Positions 32,410 through 43,968 of a stretch of 52,228 nt of DNA are shown piece after piece. A program made the translations under genes and the position numbers. Numbering within the stretch: the first letter of the stretch is position 1; the number at the start of each line of letters is the position of its first letter. The notes beneath the pieces were generated by a model that saw nothing but the letters and a program-made list of their open reading frames with translations, was not told the origin of the DNA and searched no databases. Source of the stretch: Beverwykella pulmonaria. Lineage: Eukaryota; Ascomycota; Dothideomycetes; Pleosporales; Melanommataceae. The stretch spans positions 1 through 52,228 of the forward strand of contig BCHH01000008.1 in NCBI GenBank assembly GCA_001599595.1, in the 5' to 3' direction.

Positions 32410-35400
32410 TGTGGCAACATGATACGTATCGTCTGATTGTCTCAAACATGCTGTGCCAGTAGTATTCTCTTTGCAGGATATCTAGGGTCTTGCTGTGACC
32501 TGAGTGGCCCCCCGCAGGCGAGTTGTGGGCTAGTTGCAACAGCTTTAGCTTTAGTTTGTTGTGGTCAGGTATCACAAGTTGGTTCTAGAAATACAACTGT
32601 CCTTGACAGTCCTCGCACTCACTAAGGGAGATCTTCTTTGACTGTTGTGTGCTAGAGCGCAGGAGACCTAAAATCTCTGAGATAAACTTGTTGTTCGCAT
32701 ATTTGTCAGCAATAATTTGTTGGATGGATTGGTTGGTCTCCACTAGGTTTAGTTTAGTGTATAGGGGTGCTAAGGAAGCCTTCTTGTCAACCCCTATAGG
32801 GTTATTGAACAAGTTAGGGTGGAGCAGTGTTTACTTGCGGGCTTCTTGGGCTTGATCCTTGCCTAGTTTGTCCTAGGATTGTTGTGTCAGTGCATTGGGC
32901 TTCTTACTGTACTTGCTAGGCTAGTAGGTAATTGTGAAATTGAATTAGGACAGGTATTTGGACCACTGCGCTTGCTAGTGGCTTAGTTGTTTTGTAGTGG
33001 TGAAGTACTACAGGTTCTTATAATTGCTTAGTACTTGTATTGGGAATGAGGCTCCTTTAAGTTTAGGTTGCTATTGTTTGAAGCATTGGATAATTGCTAG
33101 TAACTCCTTGTTGTAGATCTTGTAGTTACACTTGGCAGGGTTTATGCGTTTTGAAAAGTACGCGACTAGTCTTAGGATTCCTTTGGCATCTTGCTGTAAA
33201 ATAATGCTAGCAGTCACGTAGTTAGAAGAGTTAGCCTTAACTACTATTAGTAGATTAGGGTTAAAGTGTTGGAGGATTAGAGCAGATATAAACGCGTTCT
33301 TCAGGTTGTCAAAGGCATGTTAACAGGTTAGATTGAAATGGAACAGGATTTCCTTTTAGGTAAGAGCAATTAGAGGAGCAACAATCCTAGAGAAATTGTT
33401 AATAAATCTCCTATAGAAGTTGGCAAATCCTATAAAGGCTCTAACGTCTTAGACGTTCTTTGGGTACTCCTACTTAACAATAGCTTGTACCTTCTTTAGG
33501 TCTATCTTGATGCTGTTAGTTAATATTACATATCTAAGGTAGGTGACTTTAGTTTTATAGAACTTGCACTTGTTAATATTAAGTTGTATACTATGTTCCT
33601 TAAGGGCTGCAAGGACAAGTTGGACGTGTTTCTTATATTTCTTTAGAGAGTTACTGTAGATTAGGATGTTGTTAATGTACGTAGTATAGAAGATGTTAAG
33701 ATAAGGACGCAGGACATTATTTACAAAGTGCTAGAACATGCTTGGAGCATTGGCTAGACCAAAGGGCATAACTAGGTATTTAAACAGGCTGTATTGGGTT
33801 TAGAAGGTAGTTAACTATTTATCTCCTTTAGCAATGCGCAGTTTGTTAAAGGCAGTAATAATGTTGAGTTTTGTGTAGTATTTAGCCTTGCTAAGTTAGC
33901 TTAGGGTTTCTTGTATTAGTAGGATTAGGTAACAGTTCTTAACAGTTAAAGCATTTAGGGCACAGTAGTCAACGCAGAATTAGAGACTACCTCTAGGTTT
34001 CTTTACAAAGATAACAGGTAATGCAACAGGAGAGGAGCTAGCTTATATAAATCCTTTGGCCAGGTGATTGTTGAGATACTTTTATAGTACTTTTAGTTTA
34101 TTCTATGACATGCTATATAGTAGTCTAAAGCCATGTTCCTTTCTGTCCTGCAGGATAATCTTGTAGTTGTATAATCTTCTTAGGGGAATCTTATTAGCTT
34201 TCTTGCAGGAGAATACATGCAACAGGTTGTAGTATTCTGCTAGGACCTTTGTAGCTAGATTAGTGTGCTCCTTAGGAGCTAAGGCTTTATTAATGTTAGC
34301 TATAGTAACTGCAAAGATTTTGTAATNGCGTTGTTAGGCACTATAGAGGAANAGGGCNGCTCTAATNNAGTAGATGTCTATTTCTAGGGTAGACNTTAGT
34401 TTAGGTTTAGGTTNAGGTTTAGGTTTAGTGTTGCCTCTCTTAGTAACAGGAGGAGAAGCTTTGTGTTTGTGAGTAAGGTTGTCTGCAGACAACTGTTAGT
34501 TTATCTTAGCTATTGCATAATAGTGTTGGGTTTAGGTGGTAAGTTTAAGATAACGCTTTAGTTTACAGGTTAGTTTTAGGGGACAGTTGTAGACAGTTGC
34601 TAACAGTTTGTGTTGTGCTGCACTATGCATATTTTGTACTGTGTTACACAGTATGTCTAGAGTCTTAGGTTGGCGCAGATAGTGCGTCTGGCATTAGGGG
34701 GCGTTGAACAGGAGTTGTCTGTTGTTATAGTTAGGGACAACCCTGTGTTTGTACAACTATAGTTAGCCAAGAATTATATTATGTTAGCTAGTAGTTGTAA
34801 CAAAGAGGTGGATGCGTTTATAGTAGTTTATGTGCTAGAGGGTTATTATCACTGTATTAGTAATTGTACCTCCTTTAAGTTGTTTGCTGTTAAAACTAGT
34901 AGGTATTAATAGCTAGGCTAGCAGAGTTAGTTAGAGTTTTAGTTTGCGCGCTAGAGATCTGTTTATGTAGCTGTAACTAGTAGCTCCTAAGTTAACTAAG
35001 CAAAACGTGCTATAGGTTACCATGTCTTGTTGGAGGCTAACAGGAATATTAATGTAGTATTTCTATAAGCTTAGTTTAGGAGGTGTGAGCTATAGGTTAG
35101 CAGAAATCTAGTAAGGGCGTGGTCCTAGGCAGCAGCTTACGCTTGGGACTTTCCTTTTAGGGACAGGTTGTGCTTGTCACAAGGACTGCGTAATTATGGC
35201 CAACAGTTGGTGACAGTTAATAATGCTGTAGAACTTATAGTAGACAATAAGTTCTGTTGTGTTTAGGTTGGAGCTAAGGGAGGTTAGCTAGTGCTAGTTG
35301 CTCTAGCAGCAGGCATAGGGACAGTGCATTGCGGGGAGATGTAATTCTTTGAGTTACATTTGAAGCAACAACCCTCCTTTATCTGTTTCTAGCGTTTAGC

Positions 35401-36383
35401 TAATCCTACCAGGGCGTAACCTGCTAGGTTAATTTCTATAGCGTCTAGGTCTTGTTTAGCAGCAGTAGTGTAGGTTAATTAAGTTAGTTGGGCAGCAGAA
35501 TGTTTGTAGGGTTGGTGATGGGGCAGTAGGCAGAGCATGTTGTTGTATTGTTTGCTAATAATGTTGGCACAGTTAATAAGTTTTTTAGGGAAGTCTACAC
35601 TAATAAGGGCTCCTTAGAGGTCCTTGTTTAGTAATTTAAGCAAGTAGTCTAGTAGTGCTGTGTTGTTCTATCTAGATTCTTGTCTGTAGTAATAGAACTT
35701 GGCAAAGTATAAAGGGAAGCTCTTCTTTCCTTAGTAGAGTCTTGCTAGTTTTCTTTGTGCAGTAGCTTGTTGGTTTAGGTTGCTATATGTAGATTGTAAT
35801 AGGTTTATAAGTTCTTCTACTAATTCTAGGGAGAAGGAATTAACTAGGAGAGCAGCGTTGTCTTAGAGGCGTGTAATTAAGTATTAAAGGCGTTTAAGTT
35901 CTGTAGGATATTGGTTAAGGTTTCTGTGTAGCTTGTTCTTAAGTTAAGACAGGAAGGTGGGTAGTTCCTGTTGTTTGCTAGTAAAGAGAGGGGGATTAGG
36001 TAGTTATTTAGTTTGGCGGGTGGTATTAGTTGGCTTAGTGGTTAGTTGCGTTGGTGAGCTGTTAGGTGTGGATGATGGGGTAACTATAGTAGGGATCTGC
36101 AGGTGGGCTAGAGATTCTACAGCTTTTAATCTATTGTTTAATTCTGTTACTAGTTAGTCTGTGTTAGACGTATTAGGGGACAGAGTCTTTAACTTAATTG
36201 TTTGTATCTCTTTGTGTAGAGACGCAATTTGTTTTTTAAAGGCCTGTTGTTAATTGCTTAAGGCTTTAGCAAAGGAAGTCTGCATAAGCTGCATCTGTTC
36301 CTAGAAGGTTGCCATTAAGTCTATTAACTAAGGATTTAGTTTAGTTGGCGTCGTTATGTTAGTGAGGGTTTGACGCAACGTAA

Positions 36384-36886
36384 TGTTATAAGAGGCTATT
36401 AGTAGCAGAGGATAAAGGTTCAATTAAATATCAGATACTACGGATACAATCTTAGGTGCAATAAATTATCATACAAGACGTTGCGTAAGGAGCTTGACTA
36501 GAGGTCCTTTGAGGTTCAATAAATACTTAGTCTGGTTTGTGCGTCAGGGGTCTGGTTTGTGCGCGGGCTGAGCCTGGTTGGGACTCGGTTTAGTATTTCA
36601 GGTTAGATCAGGTCGGCTAGTTGCCGACCTCGTTGAACTGTGAGTCGCAGTACAGTGCCAACGGTCGTCACCGTCGGTGTACTGTGAGTCAGAATGGGAT
36701 GATGTGCGCAACGGGTATTAGTCGGTATTGTGCGCGAGTTCGGGTGTGTGAAGTACTGTGCTGCGGAGTACAGTACTTGTCGGGACCGTCGTTCAGGACC
36801 GTCGTTCGGGACCGTCGTTCGGGACCGTCGTTCGGTATCGTTCGGGACCGTTGTTCGGAATTGGTGTCGCGGTGGTTACCGTGACA
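36384..36886 (-). repeat. Gypsy A 5' LTR
   Basis: 503 bp; same length as the 3' LTR. The end next to gag is TGTTATAAGAGG against TGTCACGAGAGG, three transitions within eight bases, consistent with RIP. Confidence 0.92.
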
Positions 36887-36891
36887 GGTTG

Positions 36892-37149
36892 CCCCTAACA
36901 ACAACAATATAATTCTCTGTCACCTTAAGAAACATGAGCCCTGCATTCACCTATTGACAAGCACCCTATTTAGAGAGGAAAAACTAGGTAAAAGCAATTG
37001 TGTAGTAGTTATCATGATTCTTTCACTAAACAACAAAGCATTAACTAGACAACAGCTTTGTGCCATGATTATGCACCACCAATTCTTTTGTGTAATTCAC
37101 CCTTAGTTTAGACGCGTTTACAAGTACAAACAAGGGCAATTCAGACCTT
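36892..37149. other. Intergenic between Gypsy A and LTR B
   Basis: AT-rich, no ORF and no repeat ends recognised. Confidence 0.4.
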
Positions 37150-37182
37150 TGTGACGGTGCTGCTCGCCAACTTGACCACACG

Positions 37183-38003
37183 CATCGTTCCCAATAGTCG
37201 GTCCGACTGTTAGTTACTGTTACTAACAGTCGGATTCCTGGGCAGTCGGTCAGTAAGGGGACCCCCCTCCGTAACTGACTGACGGATGAGGCTGTAGTTA
37301 CTGCAGTAACTGGCCTATACAGACTTTTTATTGGTGTTGCGGCTGGAGAGGAGACCTGCCAAGGGCGCCGGTGATAAGCTGTGGAGATTTGATGCCGGAT
37401 TCGTCAAATCTCCATAATAAACTCAACTCTCTCCCCTGGCCACAGCCCGAGACCCTTCAATATGAGGTCCTTCTTGACGTCCTAGAATCGTACGCCTCGT
37501 CACCCGACGCTGTCGTCCCGCCGTCTCGAGAAGGCAAGGGCGACCTTGCCGACACCCTCTATGTCTTCCTCCATTGTTTCGTTGGGCCCAACGCCCTCAA
37601 CGCCCAAGGCTCCAGCTGAGTTGCTCTTGAAAACCTTCCCCTGCAAAGTGGGCCAGAACAACCGCGTTGAGTTCCCAGTGGAATGGGGCAATATACACTA
37701 CGCCAACAAGCCCCTGCTTGCGTCGCAGGTGGGATATTGGGTGCGGGACCTAAACGAGCTTACAGCTCACATCTTTGCTAGAGGGATATTTGAGGATATG
37801 GACGAAAATTTGGGGTTTACGACTCCAGTTACTCCAGTAACTACACCCTTCAGTTACGGAGCTATTATGTAGTAAGCCGTTACGGTAGCCCTCAGTTACG
37901 GTACCCCCCTGTCCCCCCATCAGTCGGTCGGTCGGGCGAAGACGTTTAGTTACGGCTTCAAATGTATACAATAGTTACTAGTGACCGACTATTGGAAACG
38001 ATG
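37183..38003. mobile_element. 821-bp nonautonomous hAT-like element with internal ORFs
   Basis: Inverted ends CATCGTTCCCAATAGTCGGT (left) and, with one C/T difference, the right end. ACCACACG flanks both sides (37175-37182, 38004-38011). Family B LTR copies at 16181 and 20501 lack the element and show the uninterrupted site. Subterminal zones carry many AGTTAC/GTAACT motifs and a 12-bp-stem palindrome at 37203-37233 (CCGACTGTTAGT / ACTAACAGTCGG), as is common for hAT ends. The terminal sequence differs from the CAGCG elements, so it belongs to another subfamily; another 8-bp-duplicating superfamily is possible. Confidence 0.88.
37371..37872 (+). pseudogene. ORF relic carried by the 821-bp element
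   Basis: Two overlapping frames, 37371-37619 and 37546-37872, look like one broken gene: the first contains LPWPQPETLQYEVLLDVLES and the second FPCKVGQNNRVEFPVEWGN and YWVRDLNELTAHIFARGIFE. GC content and composition are more gene-like than the flanking subterminal repeats. No transposase motif or known domain was recognised. It may be a captured host fragment or the remnant of a transposase N-terminus. Confidence 0.35.
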
Positions 38004-38327
38004 ACCACACGTCACATGAACACGTATTAGAGGTAAGGACACCAGGCGGTGAGCTCAACCACGAGCATCCCAGGAACATGCATCGGATGCGACGATGGCG
38101 CACGGTCAGCTCAACCACGTCGGACAACGTGGGCGCGCCACGTCACACCGCCCTCTCAAGACATGCTGGGTCGGCCGCGACCCAGACCGTCCCCTTCTGT
38201 ATATAGGATCGTTCTCCCTGAGAACCTCTTCTCGCTCTATCTTAGTGTACTTGAAATAGAGCGAGCCAACTTATCCCTTCATTTGCCTTGCGCATCCACG
38301 ATGGGGAAGACCGTGCTCGTCATCACA

Positions 38328-38804
38328 TTATCCTGGGCTTTGTTGGATCTCTCAAATAATTCCAAACCTAAGCAGAAGGCGTATCCATCTATCTCCGTAG
38401 CCCCACATATAATTAGAATATGCCGACGAGCAGCAACTTCCTGAAGTACCTAGATCAGCCGGTTAGTAAATTTACAAACAGAGGCAGCTATCTATTTCCT
38501 TACCCAAATGCGCCGAAACCATGGGCGTTGCAGCGGCGCAGTAATTGCTTGATGGTTTGATTCTTAGTTCGAAATATTTTGCGGCTCATAGGTTCCAGCG
38601 CTCCCAGGTAGAGAACTGTTGTATTTGTGTCTAAGCCTGATAAATCTTTTACTTCACCACCTAGCATCGGCACTGGCGAGATGGTGTGTGTACAAGAATT
38701 GAATGACGGGTAAATTTCGTCGAATATGGCGGTTTGTAGTCATTTAGACAGAGATATAATGACAGAAACACTAAAACATCCCATGTTCTATGTCCAAGTA
38801 CAAC
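38328..38804. other. Intergenic, 3' of the NLR gene
   Basis: No gene recognised; should contain the NLR 3' untranslated region on the minus strand. Confidence 0.4.
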
Positions 38805-41800
38805 TTACTCATCATCACTACCGTTAGTATCAGCCCGTATCAATTCGGTCGCGCTACATTGAGAAGATCTGGCTTCATCAATCAACTCCATAACCCTATT
38901 GTTGCTCGCTATGTCCCTGGCGGTATATCCTCGACGGGTCTCAATCCATGTATTCGCATTGTAGCTCAATAACACTTCAACCACTTCTACGAGACCTTTC
39001 CGGGACGCTGAATGCAAAGGCGTCATGCCGTTGTTAGATTTGTGGTTGACGTCAGCCCCCTTTTCCAGTAGTATCTTGACTATTGCCGTTTGACCATAAT
39101 CCGCAGCAGTGCCTAGGGGAGTCCAGCCATTGGTGCTGGCAATGCTGTGATCAGCTCCTTTCTCAAGAAGGAAACGAACAGTATCCGGTACGTCTCTCTG
39201 TGATGCTCGGTAAAGAGGGGTCAGCTTTTTCAAGCTACCTCGGCTGTTTATGTCTGCGTCGTGTTCCAATAACAGTTTGATTACTTCGAGATGGTTCCCA
39301 ACCGCAGCTTCAGCGAGAGGTGTCCGCTCGAATCTGCCCTTGATATCGACATCAGCGCCCTCCCCTAGGCTGTTCAGTAGTGCTTTCACAACCCCTGTTA
39401 GGCCATACGCAGCTGCCCAATGAAGTGGAGTTGTTCCCACTTTATCTTGAGCATTTGCTTTTGCGCCGTGGCTCACCAGGATCTCCACAGAGAATTTAAC
39501 CTCCTCTTCTTCTTCGTGGGCAACACGAGTTCCAACTTGTACAAGAAGGTGTAATGGACTCTCTTCCGCCGAGTTGACGATATCAGGTTTGGCACCTTCC
39601 TTGAGTAGCATTTCCACTACCTTATGATGTTTTCTAGCAGCTGCTAGGTGAAGTGGGGTGTTTCCTTTGTTATCCTGAACATTTGTATGTGCACGATGAT
39701 CGAGAAGCATCTTAACATATTTCTCTGCCTCGGTGGATTCAACCAAATTTGCAGCATAGTGCAGCGGGGATCTTTTGCTCGAATCAGTGACATTGGCATC
39801 AACATCCCTTTTGAGGAGCAGTTCCACCACATTGAAATGAGTGTTGCTAGCTGCTAGAAGAAGCGGGGTCACTCTTTTCTCATCTTTTGGATCAGGATCG
39901 GCTCCACGGGATAGGAACAACCGCACAACTTTCGCCGCTTGTTGGGCCTGAGTCAAAGATGCGGCAAAGTGTAGTGGGCTTCTCCCGTCTAGGTCGAAAG
40001 TATTTGGGTTAGCGCCACGCAGGAGTAGTTCTTCTACTACCTTCGGAAAAGAGGCACTTAGGTGAAGTGGCGTTCGTTTGGCTTCATCCCGAGCATTGAC
40101 TTCCGCTCCCTTGGCGATAAGATCGGCAACGATATCTTCGTACCCTCCCGAAGCAGCGTTATGGAGGGGAGATGTTGTTCCTGTTCGGCTTTTGAAGACC
40201 AATCCCTCTTCGCACAATGCCCGAACAATTGATCTAAAACCCTTGGATGTCGCCTCTAGTAAGGCGGTATTGAGGATGCTTTGATCGCCAGTGCTCACCG
40301 TCCTCAACTTCAATGGCAGCAGGTATTTGACCATCAAGAGATGGCCTCCCTTGACTGCATATAAAACCAGAAGATCATCATTACGGATACCAGGATCATC
40401 CTGGAGTGCTTTGTGAATCTCAACGTGCCCCTGTTGGGCTGCTAGATGACAAGGCATATCTCCTTCATTGTCGCGCACGCTCTTATCGGCACCTTTCTCG
40501 AGCAACAGCTGCACGATATTTCTGTGTCCTCTTTTCGCAGCCTTGTGAAGTGGTGTCTGGCCACCATCGTCCTTGCAATCAATAGCTATTCCATAGTTAA
40601 GGAGCTCTTCCACGATATCTTTATACCCTCTTTCGGAAGCGAAGTGCAACGCTCTTGAGCTTTTGTGAATAGAGTTTTGAGTCCTCAATTCCTGGATCAC
40701 ACGTTGGACCACCTTGATATTTGGTTGTTTTGAGCTATACTCCAAAACTGATTCGGTAACCTGAGCCCCTGCCTTTATCAGCAAGGAAACAATATCAGGG
40801 TCACCCGATTCAACTGCTATTCTTAGCGCCGATGTATATTGAGAGGTCAATACCTCCTCGGGTTCTGCACTCTCTGAGCCCGATGAAGGAGTGATATCTT
40901 CGGAATTGTTGGTAGTTGGAGTAGTCATGCGAACAGTTTCTTCGGGCTGCAACAGTGCGGAGACGACCAACTTGTGGCCTCCAGTAACAGCCAAATCAAG
41001 TGCCTCATTCCTGATACGAACCAACTCTTTCGGGTTTTCGATTTGACTGCAAATCTTCTCAAAGGCTTGGAGAGATCCTTGCGTGGCTGCGGCTTTGATC
41101 GCCCTCTCAATTACATCGAGTCCGTTTTCCTTTTCAAGGAGTTGATCGATAACGTCTACAAGGTTTCTCTCCGCAGCAGAGCAAATTGCTAATTTACTTC
41201 TACTTCCAGCCTGTAGAAGCATAGGTACCATGGTCGACTGTGCGTTTTTGATTGCAATATCGAGTGATACATTAAGCACCTCGTTATCCACCGCATAGCG
41301 TGTCTTTTCTTTTAACATACGGGAGACAATATCGTACTGACCGAGTCCGCAAGCAACCTGGAACGGATGTGCTTCTTCAACTTCCACAGAAATTAAGCGA
41401 GATGTGGTTGCTTGATAAGCCTCGAACCAAGACTTCCATTCTGCAGTCTTATTCGGAGAAAGGAACTCCAGAATGTGTTCGACAAGTTTTTCCTGGTGTC
41501 CATCGTCATCCTTTAGGGCGAGACTGTAATGTCGAGGCCAGTTTTCGATACTATATTGCCTAAAGTCATACTTGAGAGCATCATCAGCTGTTGATTCGTT
41601 GGATTTTGCAGCCGGCATCTCAAGATAACGGAGACAGAGCGTAACTATGTCTGCATGACTTGCCAGTCGACATCCCTCTTCGTTTGACGTATTGCTATAA
41701 GAGCGAATGAATGCTTTGGCAGTACCGTGGACTACATCGAGTCGTTGTCCATCATTCTGTACAAACAGACCAAGGTGGCTATCTAGATCATCCCACATCT

Positions 41801-43968
41801 TGATTGATATATTGTTTTTGATCTGGACCTGGGAGATATCTGCTCCGATCTGATGCAATGCGACGGCGGTAGATAGCTCTTGTATTGTCAGTGGGCGGAT
41901 GGCATGCACAAGCCATGAGAGAGAACTCCAGCACCATTTCCGAATATTTTTATCTTTGCTTGCGAGTAGGTTCATCTCCGCTTGATAAATTTGATCCCTT
42001 TCATGCGGCAGTTGCGGGAGCATCCTCCTTAGTATTGACGCACTGCTTACCATAGGAAGACGGGAATATCTCTTTAGATAAAGTGAAGTTGTAAGAAAAT
42101 CTTCCAATGCGGATGGGATTTCATTGGCGATGACCTTTTCGAAAATTTCCCTCACTGACTGATCCTCGATGAGATCTTTCTTCAGAATACGGAGTAGTTC
42201 TGGCGGCTTGACTTCGGTCTGGATATTTATCCCCAGAGATGATCCCGCTATGAGATTTCGTTTGTCCTCAGTAGCTGTGTAGATGGCCTGTACTCCAAAT
42301 ACACTTGGATGTTTAATCTCCTCGAACGCGACCGAGAAAAGTCCTTTGAAAAGTGAAAACCAGTCTCCAGTACCGTCAATAAAGAGAATGAGCTTATGAC
42401 TCCGAGTACGATGTATCAACTTACGTACAATTGACCACAACAATTGTTCAGTCCATATATCTTGTCTTCCAAAAATATCATAAAAGTGACTGATGGAAGA
42501 AAATGTGGCGGGTACTTGACTTAGCACTTGATGGGTGAAAGACTTCAGTATGTCAACGGTGGAAGGTGCTGTGGCCTGGAAGTTCCGTTTCTCGAAAATA
42601 ACGGGTAGTATATTCTTGTAGCCCTCGAGTTCATGACAAAGGCTTCGGAGAAATGTTGTCTTTCCAAATCCGGTTGGGCCGAATAAGCATGTCGAAGCGG
42701 GATACTTTCCGCTTTCGTGCTCGTGTAGCTTCAACTTCGGTGTAATCTTAGTTTTCATGTCTGACTCCGCTAAGACATCTTCATTTCGGGTTGGGCTTTC
42801 CGTCGTGGGTCGCCATGACCACGCCAGCCGCTCAAGGCATTCGATATATTCGGGTATTTCGAAGAGGGTATCTGCAGCCAATCAGCTCAGGTCTATTAAC
42901 TAGATTTTCATGCGAGCGCAAAAGGTTAACTACCATTGTCAAGTAAAGTCAATGGGGCCAAACAATCATAAATCCGTGTGAGATCGTTTATGTTCTCAAG
43001 TAAGGACTCTGAGTTCATCCGGGTTTCTAACCCGACGTTTGTCCCAAGATTCCCGTCGAGTATCCAAGCACTCCGTGGAAGGTCCTGCAGTTTATATCAA
43101 TATGACTTTGTGGATCTTACATAGAAGTAGGGAGATTTTGGCAATAGCTGCTTACCTCTGGAAAGAAGAGTAGATTTTTGATGTCATATCTGCGTGCTAT
43201 TGAATGAAAGCTTGTCGAAATCGAAGTGAAATAAGTGGCCATTCTTTGCAACGATGGCTCAGATATTACGGCCTGGCTAGACATCATTTCAAGGACAATT
43301 CTTCCAAATTCCGATTGGCTTTGATCAGATTGGTGAGGGGTTAGGACAAAGATCTTATGTATATGTGAGCAATGCGAGAACATGACATGAGAGAAGATAT
43401 AGATACCAGATGGGAAGTTACGATGGAAAGCTCTTGATAGGCTGGGATCCGGCTGGCCATTATCAAAGCCTGTAGAATGTCACCTGATGATCTATTTTTT
43501 CGGACATTTTGGAACCTTCTCACTTGCTTGAGTAACATCCCACCGAACCCAAAACCAATAACAATCAAACGTTTCATCTCTTCCTGTGGGATCTTAGTTC
43601 CTAAACGAGCGAATCTCTTAACAATACGATGTTAATAATTCTGACCTTTTGTTCTTCATAAAACCGCTGCAGTTCTGCGAGAAATTTCTCGCTGTGCGTT
43701 ACGAACTCCTGAGGTGAGAACCCAGGTGAAGAAAAGGTGAAATGATCAACGGTTGGGACCAGATCCAAGATCAATTTCCGCAAGTTGTCCTCCACCCCCA
43801 CAAGACATATTCTGTGTTTAAATCTATCAGTGACAGGATACAAAAGGATATAAGGGGTATTAACCCATATGGCCGCTTGGTAATTCGGAGTGACTCGTCG
43901 AATGAATCGTCCGCAGGATCATCACTAGAGCTAAGATAGTTCGAAGACTGCGACCAACGAAGGGCCAT
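38805..43968 (-). CDS. NLR-like protein: degenerate hydrolase - P-loop NTPase - ankyrin repeats
   Basis: STAND-type signalling NTPase of the kind fungi use in non-self recognition. Seven exons: 43968-43865, 43811-43646, 43583-43524, 43469-43407, 43353-43156, 43084-42934 and 42871-38805; the sum is 4,809 bases, 1,602 aa, stop-free. N-terminal residues about 35-230 resemble the alpha/beta-hydrolase (SesB-like) effector domain, with a strand-turn RLIVIGFGFGGMLLKQ and TPHQSDQSQSEFG; where active members have G-H-S-x-G-G this reads GFGFGG (100-105), so the serine nucleophile is absent. The NTPase has Walker A GPTGFGKT (about 312) and Walker B LILFID (about 408), then a winged-helix-like WCWSSLSWLVHAIRPLTIQE. 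The C-terminal half consists of about 17-20 diverged ankyrin repeats (TPLHLAAARKHHKVVEMLL type). First exon and its GTTAAT donor are the least sure. No RIP damage. Confidence 0.88.

Larger units (their letters stand above)
28153..36315 (-). pseudogene. Gypsy A gag-pol, RIP-inactivated
   Basis: Gag begins at the ATG 36315-36313 (MATF, then a TAG, then EQMQLMQTSFAKALSN). A zinc knuckle near 35370 reads CFKCNSKNYISPQC, with Tyr where the CCHC pattern needs His. The protease near 34990 reads LVNLGATSYS, Asn for the catalytic Asp and Leu for the following Ser. Reverse transcriptase near 33680 reads YINNILIYS instead of the usual Y-x-D-D. RNase H (about 33220) has KANSSNY where two Asp are usual. 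Integrase has its zinc-finger end CCHTCRQSK and FVTKLPKSEG, INFxSAFYPKTN-type blocks and a chromodomain-like tail (YLVQWTGYNKPSWEPA), ending at 28153 (same end at 25766 in the duplicated copy). The 29339-32409 hAT lies between the two Cys pairs of the integrase zinc region. Scattered Ns occur at 34327-34414. Confidence 0.88.
25224..36886 (-). mobile_element. Ty3/Gypsy LTR retrotransposon A with nested hAT
   Basis: Two 503-bp LTRs (25224-25726 and 36384-36886) start TGTCACGAGAGG (TGTTATAAGAGG in the right copy) and end GTGACA. The element is flanked by GGTTG on both sides (25219-25223, 36887-36891), a 5-bp target duplication. On the minus strand the order is 5' LTR, gag, protease, reverse transcriptase, RNase H, integrase, a purine tract AAGAGGGGGG just before the 3' LTR. 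Subtracting the hAT insertion with its duplicated 8 bp, and the probable assembly duplication, leaves about 6.2 kb, a usual Gypsy length. LTR differences are almost all C/T or G/A. Confidence 0.93.
37150..38327 (+). mobile_element. LTR family B interrupted by hAT-like element
   Basis: The halves 37150-37182 and 38012-38327 join (through one copy of the octamer at 38004-38011) into a sequence matching the LTR at 16181-16522. It starts TGTGACGGTGCTGC and ends CTCGTCATCACA. No target duplication of the LTR itself was found. Confidence 0.85.
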
